From Mucilaginibacter sp. (GTDB lineage: Bacteria > Bacteroidota > Bacteroidia > Sphingobacteriales > Sphingobacteriaceae): a DNA stretch of 64,000 bases. The position numbers were made by a program, and so were the translations under genes. The stretch lies in contig JAUCSE010000089.1 in assembly GCA_030445275.1 (NCBI GenBank), positions 117,309 to 181,308 of the forward strand, given 5' to 3'. Under the pieces are notes generated by a model. That model made no database searches and was not told the DNA's origin. It saw only the letters and a program-made list of their open reading frames with translations. Shown here one piece after another: positions 50,849 through 59,233 of the stretch. Each line of letters opens with the position of its first letter. Within the stretch, counting starts at the first letter, position 1.

Positions 50849-52372
50849 TTAATCAGCCTTCACAAACAAATAAGGGTCATATTCCAAACCATCATTCACT
50901 TTAATTTCGTTTGATATTACCTTTCCGCTTTCAATTTTAAATTTTAACGGAAAAATACCATAAGCGGCATTGTTATAAGTTAACAGCCACTCGTTATTAT
51001 CCATGTATTGTAAAGTGGCAGTAAGGTATTGGTGTTCACTGAACTTGATCAGCAGGTCTTTTTTATTTACTACGATCTCAATAGGGCCATAAAGCGTGTT
51101 TTGATATTTACCGGCGTAAGCTGTAAGTGGCAGCTCCGGTTGCTTCCCTTTTACACGGGCCTGCATATCTGTGGTTTTCTTTACGGTTTCTTCCTGATCC
51201 TTACTAAAGCCCTTTAACATAGCCTGACTGCGGTCAACGTAAGGTACGCCAAGGTAAGCATCCAATATCTGGTAACGCAGGGCTTCAAAAAAGCTTTGGT
51301 TATCATTATTGGTTAAAATCGTAATAGCCAGCTTGGCTTCGGGTACAAAACAGGTATTGGTAACAAAGCCATCTGCACCGCCAGTGTGCCAAAATATTTG
51401 TTTCCCATTATAGTCTGCCTCAAAAACACCAAGACCATATCCCCTGAAATGTATCGGGTATGCTGATGATGCCCTGCTGCTCACAATGGTATTCTGGTCA
51501 CGGGTTTTTTGGAGGGCGCGCCATGATATAATTTGTTTGCCTTCATACTTCCCGCTATCCAGTTGCATGTTAAGCCATTTGGCAACATCCTTTACATTAC
51601 TCACTATACTGCCTGCCGGGGCCAGATTATCAACCTGATCATAAGGCAACTCTATCATTTTACCTGTAAAGGAAGTGGTATATGGTTTTGAAACCCCTTT
51701 GCGTGCGGCTATACCAACACCCAGCGGGTAAGTATTACTCATTCCAAGCGGTGTAAGTATACTGTCCTGAATATACGTTTCCCAGGGCTTGCCGGTAACT
51801 TTTTCTATTACCTGGCCCGCAGTTAAAAAGCAGCTGTTACAGTAACCAAAGCTCTGCCTGAATTCCATTGATGGTTTCAGGAGCTTCATCCTGCCCATAA
51901 TTTGCTGGCGCGATAAGGTAGTGTTCCAAAAGGTAAAATCACCCTGGAATGTTTTGGTTCCTAAATGGTGTCCCAGCAAGTCTTTAATGGTCAATAACGG
52001 CAGGGTATTGGCATCATAAACCTTATAATCCGGGAAGTATTTGGTGATCTTATCGTCAAGCGATAGCTTTTTATCAACATCTAACTGGGCCAGCGCCGTG
52101 CCGGTAAAAAGCTTGCTGTTACTGGCTATCATAAACAAGGTGTTCTCGTCAACAGGTTCCTGAGTTTTGATGTTTGCTACACCATAACCCTTCATTACAA
52201 CCGTTTTGCCATCCTTTACAATGGCTATGGCCAGGCCGGGTAAGTTCCAGTCTTTCAGCCCTTGTTTAATATAGGCATCAAGGTTATTCTCGATAAACGA
52301 GGGCTGTTGCTGACCGAAAGTAAGCGTGACAGCAAAAAAGTTAAGGAGTAAAAATATAGCTGATTTTTTCAT
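50849..52372 (-). CDS. Exported serine hydrolase (class C beta-lactamase family)
   Basis: 507 residues with a signal peptide (IFLLLNFFAVTLTFGQ). The penicillin-binding fold motifs are SxxK as SNSK (MIASNSKLFTG), YxN as YCN (GYCNSCF) and HTGG (WHTGGADGF). After about residue 390 a C-terminal beta domain (AYAGKYQNTLYGPIEI) follows, as in DUF3471-containing esterase/peptidase relatives. It acts outside the cytoplasm on D-amino-acid peptides or esters; true beta-lactamase activity is not shown by sequence. Confidence 0.92.
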   Translation of the reverse strand: MKKSAIFLLLNFFAVTLTFGQQQPSFIENNLDAYIKQGLKDWNLPGLAIAIVKDGKTVVMKGYGVANIKTQEPVDENTLFMIASNSKLFTGTALAQLDVDKKLSLDDKITKYFPDYKVYDANTLPLLTIKDLLGHHLGTKTFQGDFTFWNTTLSRQQIMGRMKLLKPSMEFRQSFGYCNSCFLTAGQVIEKVTGKPWETYIQDSILTPLGMSNTYPLGVGIAARKGVSKPYTTSFTGKMIELPYDQVDNLAPAGSIVSNVKDVAKWLNMQLDSGKYEGKQIISWRALQKTRDQNTIVSSRASSAYPIHFRGYGLGVFEADYNGKQIFWHTGGADGFVTNTCFVPEAKLAITILTNNDNQSFFEALRYQILDAYLGVPYVDRSQAMLKGFSKDQEETVKKTTDMQARVKGKQPELPLTAYAGKYQNTLYGPIEIVVNKKDLLIKFSEHQYLTATLQYMDNNEWLLTYNNAAYGIFPLKFKIESGKVISNEIKVNDGLEYDPYLFVKAD

Positions 52373-52439
52373 TTTGATGTTAAAAAACGAAAGATAGAGA
52401 AAATTTTTATGCAGCTAAAACCGGCCAGGTTTCTGCATA

Positions 52440-52466
52440 AAAAAACCTGCTATAAATAGCAGGTTT
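52440..52466. terminator. Hairpin between the GH97 and serine hydrolase genes
   Basis: AAAACCTGCTA, TAAA, TAGCAGGTTTT is a perfect stem with A/T tails on both sides, so it can end transcription in both directions; on the minus strand it would end the transcript from the GH97 gene. Confidence 0.8.
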
Positions 52467-52529
52467 TCCCTTAATCAATATATTTCAGCCACTTATCACC
52501 CTGCATTATTATTTACATTTCGCACAGTT

Positions 52530-52735
52530 TACTCACCCCGACATCTCCGCCAGCCGGCGGATTGTCGACCCTCTCTTCGGCTTCGCCGGAAAGAGGGTTC
52601 AAACTATCTCTCCATGCGTCATTGCTTCGTTCCTTGCAATGACGTAATTTATTAACTTCCCAAATCCCCTCTTTCCGCCGCAGGCGAAGAGAGGGTGCCC
52701 GGGCGTAGCAACGGGCGGGTGAGTCGAATCGCCGA
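52530..52735. repeat. Composite nested palindromic repeat
   Basis: Outer arms: ACTCACCCCGACATC near 52531 and GGGCGGGTGAGTCG near 52713. Middle arms: CCCTCTCTTCGG and CCGCAGGCGAAGAGAGGG. At the centre a complete small element CGTCATTGCTTCG / CGTTCCTTGCAATGACG (52618-52645) with the ends of family A. One repeat appears to have landed in another. Confidence 0.75.
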
Positions 52736-52737
52736 CC

Positions 52738-54840
52738 TTATTTAACACTAATAGCCATACCACCACCTGGGGCAACCTGCTGTTTCAGCACCGTTTTTGA
52801 GGTTACCTTGACTTTACGGATAGCATAGCTTTGCGGATTTTTATCATAGCTGGCATCCTTACCATCGGCATAAATGGTTGCTTCGTAGGTTTTGCCTTTG
52901 GGCAGATATTCAAAGGTGATATTGGCAACACGCGGATTTTCATCGGTAATACTTCCAATATACCATTCCTCCTTATTTTTGGCTTTGCGGGCAATGGTTA
53001 TATAATCGCCGGGTTCTGCTTCCAGTATGTGGGTTTCGTCCCAGTCAACAGCCACATCCTTGATGAACTGGAAAGCATCCATATGTTTATTATAGGTTTC
53101 GGGCAGGTCGGCAGCCATTTGCAGCGGACTGTACATGGTAACATACAAAGCCAGTTGGTGCGCCAGGGTGGTATGTACAAATGATTTGTTTTCGGGATTG
53201 TAAGCGCTCACTTGCGTTTGGAAAATACCCGGTGTATAATCCATCGGGCCACCCATCAACCGGGTAAAAGGCAGGATAGTAGTATGGTCAGGATTATTCC
53301 CGCCAAATGCTTCATACTCTGTACCCCTGGCGGCTTCGTTACCTATCAGGTTAGGGTAGGTACGGCACAAACCGGTTGGCCTTACAGCCTCATGCGCGTT
53401 CACCATAATTTTATAGTCGGCAGCTTTGGTAATGGTGTACAGGTAATGGTTCACCAGCCATTGGCCATAATGATGTTCGCCGCGGGGAATGATCTGACCT
53501 ACGTAACCGCTTTTTACGGCGTTGTACCCATTCTCCACCATAAACTTATAAGCTGTATCCAAATGCCGTTCATAGTTACGCACCGAGCCCGATGTTTCAT
53601 GGTGCATAATGATCTTTACGCCTTTTGATGCCGCGTAGCGATGCAGTTCCTTCACATCAAAATCAGGATAGGGGGTTACAAAATCAAAAACATAATCCTT
53701 GGTTTTGCCAAACCAGTCTTCCCAGCCCTGGTTCCAGCCTTCTACCAGTACGGCATCAAAGCCATTTTTAGCTGCAAAATCAATATATTCCTTAACATGC
53801 TGGGTATTCGCGGCATGCTTACCGTTTGGTTTTGTTTTTGAATAATCGGTTATACCCAACTGCACGTTTTCCAGATCGGTATAAGCCCAGGTGCTTTTGC
53901 CGGTGATCATTTCCCACCATACACCCACATATTTAATGGGTTTTATCCAGGACACATCTTTGTATTTGGTTGGCTCATTCAGGTTTAATATCAGTTTAGA
54001 TGCCAGGATATCCGCCGCTTTGTCGCTCACGATAACCGTGCGCCAGGGCGATTGCGTGGGTGCCTGCATATAGCCTTTATCGCCAATGGCATCGGGTGTT
54101 AAAAACGATTCCAATACAAAGTTTTTATCATCCAAATTTAATGACATGCAGGAATAATCAACCAACGCAGCTTCATGTATATTGATGTACAAGCCATCCT
54201 TGCTTTTCAGCATCAGCGGGGTTTGTACCCCTGTTGGCGAAAACGTGGTTTGCGATACATTTGGGGTAACCGCTGCCTTCATTTTGCCACGGATCTCTGA
54301 CAGGTTCGAAGTTACCGTTTCGTACTCCTGCGTATCAAAATCGCCGGGTAGCCAAAATGCCTTATGATCGCCGGTTAAAGCAAATTGGGTATGCTCTTCC
54401 TTGATGATAAAATAATTCAGGTTTTTTTGCGACGGGAACTCATACCTAAAGCCCAAACCATCATTAAACAAGCGGAAACGGATGCGGATATACCTGTCCT
54501 GAACAGCTTTTTGAGTCAGGGTTACCAGCAACTCATTATAATGGTTACGAATGGTTTTCTCTTCGCCCCAAACCGGATCCCAGGATTCGTCAAAAGTGCT
54601 TTGCTCCGTTTTGCTTATGCTAAAACCATCCAAAAAGGAGGGAACATCTTTGGTTTCCAGGCCCAGTTTACTGGTTTTTATTACCTGCTTTTGCTTGTAG
54701 TTAAGTTGATAAGTAGGTACACCATTTTCCTGAAGCTCAAATTTGAGGGTGAGGTTTTTATCGGGCGATGATATTTCCTGGGCTTTTACAAAAAGTATAG
54801 TATGGAGCATTAATGCTGCAACTAGTAACGGTTTACGCAT
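52738..54840 (-). CDS. GH97 glycoside hydrolase (SusB-like alpha-glucosidase)
   Basis: 700 residues, full length, with a signal peptide (LLVAALMLHTILFVKAQ). An N-terminal beta-super-sandwich (about 20-290), the (beta/alpha)8 barrel (about 300-600) and a C-terminal beta domain. The active-site region reads MHHETSGSVRNYERHLD, KSGYVGQIIPRGEHHYGQW, VNAHEAVRPTGLCRTYPNLIGNEAARGTEYEAF. The glutamates at the positions of the SusB bases and the absence of an Asp in the KSGYVG segment point to the inverting alpha-glucosidase group rather than the retaining alpha-galactosidases. No sus genes lie beside it. Confidence 0.94.
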   Translation of the reverse strand: MRKPLLVAALMLHTILFVKAQEISSPDKNLTLKFELQENGVPTYQLNYKQKQVIKTSKLGLETKDVPSFLDGFSISKTEQSTFDESWDPVWGEEKTIRNHYNELLVTLTQKAVQDRYIRIRFRLFNDGLGFRYEFPSQKNLNYFIIKEEHTQFALTGDHKAFWLPGDFDTQEYETVTSNLSEIRGKMKAAVTPNVSQTTFSPTGVQTPLMLKSKDGLYINIHEAALVDYSCMSLNLDDKNFVLESFLTPDAIGDKGYMQAPTQSPWRTVIVSDKAADILASKLILNLNEPTKYKDVSWIKPIKYVGVWWEMITGKSTWAYTDLENVQLGITDYSKTKPNGKHAANTQHVKEYIDFAAKNGFDAVLVEGWNQGWEDWFGKTKDYVFDFVTPYPDFDVKELHRYAASKGVKIIMHHETSGSVRNYERHLDTAYKFMVENGYNAVKSGYVGQIIPRGEHHYGQWLVNHYLYTITKAADYKIMVNAHEAVRPTGLCRTYPNLIGNEAARGTEYEAFGGNNPDHTTILPFTRLMGGPMDYTPGIFQTQVSAYNPENKSFVHTTLAHQLALYVTMYSPLQMAADLPETYNKHMDAFQFIKDVAVDWDETHILEAEPGDYITIARKAKNKEEWYIGSITDENPRVANITFEYLPKGKTYEATIYADGKDASYDKNPQSYAIRKVKVTSKTVLKQQVAPGGGMAISVK

Positions 54841-55034
54841 AATTTATTGTAGGATTAGTAATTGGCTTAGCTTATTGGTTAATAACAAATTTTATAATCC
54901 TTTTATCAGCATCCTATTTATATATTCAAAATATAAATATATTTTTTAGCAATTAACTATATATCAACGTATTAAATATTTTTATTGTCTTTTTGAGGTT
55001 ATTTTTTTTAAACATATTATATACTTTTATTGCA

Positions 55035-55070
55035 TAAAAAAAGCCTTAGATCTTCCGACTTAAGGCTTTT
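55035..55070 (-). terminator. Intrinsic terminator of the beta-barrel gene
   Basis: AAAGCCTTA(G) and (C)TTAAGGCTTT form the stem; on the minus strand it is followed by a run of T (TTTTTTTATGC), 26 bases after the stop at 55096. Confidence 0.82.
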
Positions 55071-55095
55071 CTGTAATATTTGTTTTAATATAATA

Positions 55096-55749
55096 CTATT
55101 TACCAAATGCGTAGAAAACAGAAAGAGATAAATTATTGACCAAGCTTAAATTAAAGGTATTAGATGAGCCCTGGTTATAACCTGTGCTTTTCTGATGTAG
55201 ATAGCCCAGGTTGGCTAAACCAGCAGCAAGGCCTATATTTTTTGAAGGATAATAAACAAAATCAAGGCTAAGCCCACCACCATAGTTATCAATATCAGAG
55301 TTAATATTATTCAGACTTTCTGTGTAGGTAATAGTTTGTTTTGCCTTTTCGTAGTTTAAGTATGGCCCGGTGCGAATACCAATTTTATTATCATATAAAA
55401 AGTATTTCCTCAGGAATATACTGGCATCAAAGCCCCTGCTTGTTTGTTTAGTTTGCGAGTTAAGGGCCGGATCATATTTTGTATTAGAACCTCCATAACT
55501 TAACGATGTTCCAATATCCAATTTATCGGCAATAAAATAGCTGTAGCTAGGGGTTATACTATACGATGTTTGTTTACCCTTGGAATTAGTGCCATAAGAA
55601 TTTGTATAGTTGCTGTAATAACTTGTATTGGAGCTTTGGGTTGATACACCAAAACCCAAGCCCAGGCTTTGGCTGCCTTTTTCTGTTTGTGCCTTAGCGG
55701 CTTGAATGGTAATAATTGATAATACTATCAATAGGAGTTTTTTGTACAT
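55096..55749 (-). CDS. Outer-membrane beta-barrel protein (unknown)
   Basis: 217 residues with a signal peptide (LLLIVLSIITIQAAKAQ). Eight or so amphipathic strands with Tyr/Ser/Asn-rich loops (STQSSNTSYYSNYTNSYG) and an FxxKYF-type strand (FLRKYFLYDNKIGIRTGPYLNYEKA) point to the small OmpA/OmpW-like barrel group (outer membrane protein beta-barrel domain) common in Bacteroidetes. No specific function is recognised. Single-gene unit with its own terminator. Confidence 0.75.
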   Translation of the reverse strand: MYKKLLLIVLSIITIQAAKAQTEKGSQSLGLGFGVSTQSSNTSYYSNYTNSYGTNSKGKQTSYSITPSYSYFIADKLDIGTSLSYGGSNTKYDPALNSQTKQTSRGFDASIFLRKYFLYDNKIGIRTGPYLNYEKAKQTITYTESLNNINSDIDNYGGGLSLDFVYYPSKNIGLAAGLANLGYLHQKSTGYNQGSSNTFNLSLVNNLSLSVFYAFGK

Positions 55750-55929
55750 AAAATTGCGTTTAAAGGATTAAATAATTGTTAATTTTCTGCGATTATGACA
55801 ACGATATCTTTAGTTGGTTTAACAAGCCTGATATTATAATATTTAACAGTCTTATAATGTGCTATTTAATTTTCATCCAATTAAAATATGATCACCAAAA
55901 ACGCTCCCTGTTAACCCATAAATGTTCGA

Positions 55930-56130
55930 AAAATTAGAATCCTATAAAAAGGTTGTCATTTCGATAGAGCCTGGGAAGTAAGAGCAGGAGGGCGAAAGAG
56001 AAACTATCTCTCGACCGCAGGGAGAAATATTTTACATCATGCAACACCTTAATTACAAGCCGCACAAGATTTTTCGCTATCGCTCAAGAGGTAGTTTCTC
56101 CTCGTTCGAAATGACAAGATTCTAATTTCT
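55930..56130. repeat. Palindromic repeat, family D, copy 2 (long form)
   Basis: Outer arms AAATTAGAATC and GATTCTAATTT, then TTGTCATTTCGA and TCGAAATGACAA, then GAGAAACTATCTCTCG matched loosely by CAAGAGGTAGTTTCTCC. It fills most of the 503-base gap 55750-56252; nothing else is seen there. Confidence 0.82.
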
Positions 56131-56252
56131 TTTGAATACCTCTTCTACTAACACGATCAAAAATTATTTTTCTGATAGATGTCCAATTGTTGTACCCTCA
56201 ATTGATATAGTGGTATAATTCATATATTTAATTACCATTAAAATCAAAGCAC

Positions 56253-56603
56253 ATGGACGAGTTCGTATTATTATTTCACATGGATCAAACAATGGGATCG
56301 CCTACTCCTGAGCAATTAGAGGTATACATGAAACAATATCATGACTGGGTAGGAGGTATTGCCGCTCAAAACAAATTTAGCGGAGGGACAGGCTTATCAA
56401 CCGAAGGCCGGGTTTTAAAACCAAACAATGTGATAACAGACGGCCCATATGCCGAGATCAAGGAAACCTTAGCGGGTTTTATTGTAATAAAAGCAAAAGA
56501 CTTTGATGAGGCAGTAAGCCTGGCCAAAGCTTGCCCCATGCTAAAGGGCGAGGGCAATACTGTAGAAGTGCGGAAAATTATCGGAGTACACAACAAAGAT
56601 TAA
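56253..56603 (+). CDS. YCII/DGPF-domain protein
   Basis: 116 residues. The YCII fold is recognised from EFVLLFHMDQ at the start, and VITDGPYAEIKETLAGFIVIKAKDFDEAVSLAKACP with the DGP(Y/F) motif that names the DGPF group. Such proteins are co-encoded with ECF42 sigma factors, as here (the sigma gene starts 43 bases downstream). Their biochemical role is unsettled. Confidence 0.92.
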   Translation: MDEFVLLFHMDQTMGSPTPEQLEVYMKQYHDWVGGIAAQNKFSGGTGLSTEGRVLKPNNVITDGPYAEIKETLAGFIVIKAKDFDEAVSLAKACPMLKGEGNTVEVRKIIGVHNKD

Positions 56604-56646
56604 ACCAAAAGTACCCCAGCAATACGTGGAATACTTTTTACGGCGA

Positions 56647-57873
56647 ATGGCAAATGACGAATTAATACCTCATTTATTCAGAACGGAATTTAGAAAAATC
56701 GTATCCGTTTTGTGCCGCCGCTTTGGTTTTGATCAAATAGAAACAGCCGAAGATATTGCCAGCGACACGTTTATGGCCGCAGCACAAGACTGGGGGATAA
56801 AAGGTGTACCGCCAAGCCCAACGGCCTGGCTGTACAATGTTGCCAAAAATAAAGCAAAAAATCACTTACAACGCGGCTCTGTATTTGAAAGTAAAATTGT
56901 TCCCGAAATAAAAAACACTTCTTCTGAGCTTCATGAGATAGAAATTGATCTATCCCCGCAAAACATCAATGACAGTCAGTTGCAGATGATGTTTGCCGTT
57001 TGCCATCCTGTTAATGCACCCGAAGCACAGATCGGCTTAGCGCTGCGCATCCTTTGCGGCTTTGGTATTGAGGAAATTGCCGCAGCCTTTTTGTCCAATA
57101 AAGAAACCATTAACAAACGGTTATTCCGTGCCAAAGAAAGGCTGCGGGATGGGAAAATTAAAATTGAACTGCCGAACGGAGCTGAAATTGATGAGCGGTT
57201 AGCTCCCGTGTTAACAACTATTTACCTGCTGTTCAATGAGGGTTATTATTCAGTAAGCCAAAATAAAACCATCCGCAAGGATCTTTGCCTGGAAGCCATG
57301 CGGCTATGCACCATGCTGGTTGAAAATAAAGCAACCAATAAGCCGCAGGTAAATGCCCTGCTTGCGCTGATGCATTTTCACGCTTCCCGATTTGAAGCCC
57401 GCCTGGATAAAAATGGCGAGCTTATTTTATATGACGATCAGGACACCACACTCTGGAACACCAACCTGATCAATAAAGGGATCTATTTTTTAAACCGTGC
57501 GGCAAGTGGAAATAATCTTTCAAAATATCATTTGGAAGCTGGCATAGCCTATTGGAACACGCAAAGAGCAGACACCATGGAAAAATGGGAAAACATGTTG
57601 CAATTGTACAATCATTTATTGCAACTGGAATATTCGCCCATTGCTGCCCTCAACCGCACTTATGCCCTTTCAAAAGCTAACGGTAAACAAACAGCCATTG
57701 CCGAAGCCGAGAAATTAAACCTCCCGGGTAATCATTTTTATTTTATGCTATTGGGCGAGCTTTATACCGGTATCAATAATGAAAAGGCTGGCATAAATTT
57801 TAAACAAGCATTTTCATTAGCTAAAACCCCCGCCGATAAACAGGCTATTCAAAAGAAAATTGATACCCTATAG
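56647..57873 (+). CDS. ECF42-type sigma factor with C-terminal extension
   Basis: 408 residues from the ATG giving MANDELIPHLFRTEF, as in homologues; a GTG at 56626 would add seven residues. Sigma region 2 is about 5-80 (AEDIASDTFMAAAQDW, TAWLYNVAKNKAKNHLQR), region 4 about 110-170 (GIEEIAAAFLSNKETINKRLFRAKERLR). The remaining 230 residues are a TPR-like extension that in ECF42 proteins replaces the anti-sigma factor and holds the activity in check. It forms a pair with the YCII gene. Confidence 0.9.
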   Translation: MANDELIPHLFRTEFRKIVSVLCRRFGFDQIETAEDIASDTFMAAAQDWGIKGVPPSPTAWLYNVAKNKAKNHLQRGSVFESKIVPEIKNTSSELHEIEIDLSPQNINDSQLQMMFAVCHPVNAPEAQIGLALRILCGFGIEEIAAAFLSNKETINKRLFRAKERLRDGKIKIELPNGAEIDERLAPVLTTIYLLFNEGYYSVSQNKTIRKDLCLEAMRLCTMLVENKATNKPQVNALLALMHFHASRFEARLDKNGELILYDDQDTTLWNTNLINKGIYFLNRAASGNNLSKYHLEAGIAYWNTQRADTMEKWENMLQLYNHLLQLEYSPIAALNRTYALSKANGKQTAIAEAEKLNLPGNHFYFMLLGELYTGINNEKAGINFKQAFSLAKTPADKQAIQKKIDTL

Positions 57874-57988
57874 TACGGAAATAATTGGACCATGCTGTTT
57901 TAGCAATCAAAAGGTATTATAAAGCTTGTCACACCCGCCTTTTTTTAGCCCTGATTTAACCTGGTAGATGTTATGAGGTATTTGAAAT

Positions 57989-58035
57989 AAAGGGTAAATA
58001 CAAAGCATTTGCGTTTTGCCTTTTATTTACCCTCT
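57989..58035. terminator. Terminator-like hairpin between convergent genes
   Basis: AGGGTAAATA and TATTTACCCT are perfect 10-base arms around a 23-base loop with an inner CAAAGCA/TGCGTTTTG pairing; CTCTATTTTAT follows on the plus strand. It separates the ECF42 gene from the DUF4097 gene. Confidence 0.6.
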
Positions 58036-58088
58036 ATTTTATAACAGAAGCCTGTGTGCCTTGGTCATTTGCGCGTTTCCGTTCCTTA

Positions 58089-59126
58089 TCAATTAAATCT
58101 TACATTTAAATTTCCGCTGGATGCATAGGCACTTACCGGGATGCCGCCGCCATTTACACTTCCTTTGATGTGTTCATTGTCCCATTTGCCGATAAAGCTG
58201 CTTACTTTGGTTTGATTTATTCCGTCGGCACGCATATCAAGATCAAAGCCCTGTTTTGATGGCAGTTCCAGGTCAATATTTCCGGCGCTTGCGTTCAGTT
58301 TCAAATATTTACCAACCTGTTTCATCTGTACGTGCAAGCCGCCCGCACTGGTGCCGGCATTCAAGCTACAAGCCATTTGAACAAGGTCAATACCACCGCC
58401 GGATGTACTGGTGACTAACTCGCCCTCTATATTACCACCTTCTACACCGCCACCGCTGGTGCTCGCATTTATGGTTCCTTTTAAGTTATTAAGCCTTAAT
58501 CCGCCGCCTGATGTTACCAGTTTGATTTGGCCGGTACAGTTTTTTGCAGTAATACCACCGCCGCTGGTTGAAAGGTTAAGGTTATCCCCGGAGTTAGAAA
58601 CGTTTATACCACCGCCTGATGTGGTACCATGTATTGTACCATAAAGCCTATCCAGTTGCAAACCGCCCCCGCTGGTTGAAAAAGTTTCATTCCCTTTTAA
58701 GTTATCCAGGCGAATGCCACCGCCGCTGGTTTTCAGATCAGTAGCTGTTTGTTGCGGAACATATATTTTAAAGGATATACTGAGCGAGCTTCTCCCAAAA
58801 GAAAAATTGTGTTTGCTTTTGGCAATTGCGGTAACTACATGACCACTAACCGTAATATCGAGATCATAGTCATCATTTAAGCGTTTTTGAATCTCTTCTT
58901 TTGAAAGCTCTCTGTTGTTATTCCCCCTGATGTAAACCTCAACCCTTGGGGGCTGCCCGCTTTGACCACTCACCGAAATACCCCCTGCGGATGTATTTAC
59001 TATAACACTATTGATAGCATTATTGGCTAATGATTTGGTTAAATATGGTGTTCTGTTATCATTATCCTGTGCTACAGCTGCAAGGGTGCTGCATGTAAGG
59101 AAAAGCAATAAAATGTAATTTTTCAT
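58089..59126 (-). CDS. Exported DUF4097-type beta-solenoid protein
   Basis: 345 residues from the ATG that begins a signal peptide (MKNYILLLFLTCSTLAAVAQ). Residues about 130-300 contain at least eight T-S-G-G-G-(I/L/V) motifs spaced about 17-21 residues apart, each followed by a short hydrophobic strand, the layout of a right-handed beta-helix. The first and last are the variants TSAGG and ASAGN. DUF4097 proteins are exported and of unknown function, sometimes linked to envelope or sigma-factor control. It lies between an ECF42 system and a TonB receptor without clear coupling. Confidence 0.85.
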   Translation of the reverse strand: MKNYILLLFLTCSTLAAVAQDNDNRTPYLTKSLANNAINSVIVNTSAGGISVSGQSGQPPRVEVYIRGNNNRELSKEEIQKRLNDDYDLDITVSGHVVTAIAKSKHNFSFGRSSLSISFKIYVPQQTATDLKTSGGGIRLDNLKGNETFSTSGGGLQLDRLYGTIHGTTSGGGINVSNSGDNLNLSTSGGGITAKNCTGQIKLVTSGGGLRLNNLKGTINASTSGGGVEGGNIEGELVTSTSGGGIDLVQMACSLNAGTSAGGLHVQMKQVGKYLKLNASAGNIDLELPSKQGFDLDMRADGINQTKVSSFIGKWDNEHIKGSVNGGGIPVSAYASSGNLNVRFN

Positions 59127-59233
59127 GACATTGGGTTTTGTTTCTTTCATAAGACCACCATTAAGCCTAATTGGTTGCACCTATAATGATATTTATTTAG
59201 CCGGGGATTTGTTGTTTACCCGGTTATTATGCA

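Noticed and set aside
2546..56130. The repeats as CRISPR arrays
   Set aside because: Copies are single, far apart and self-complementary over their length; there are no regular spacers and no cas genes.
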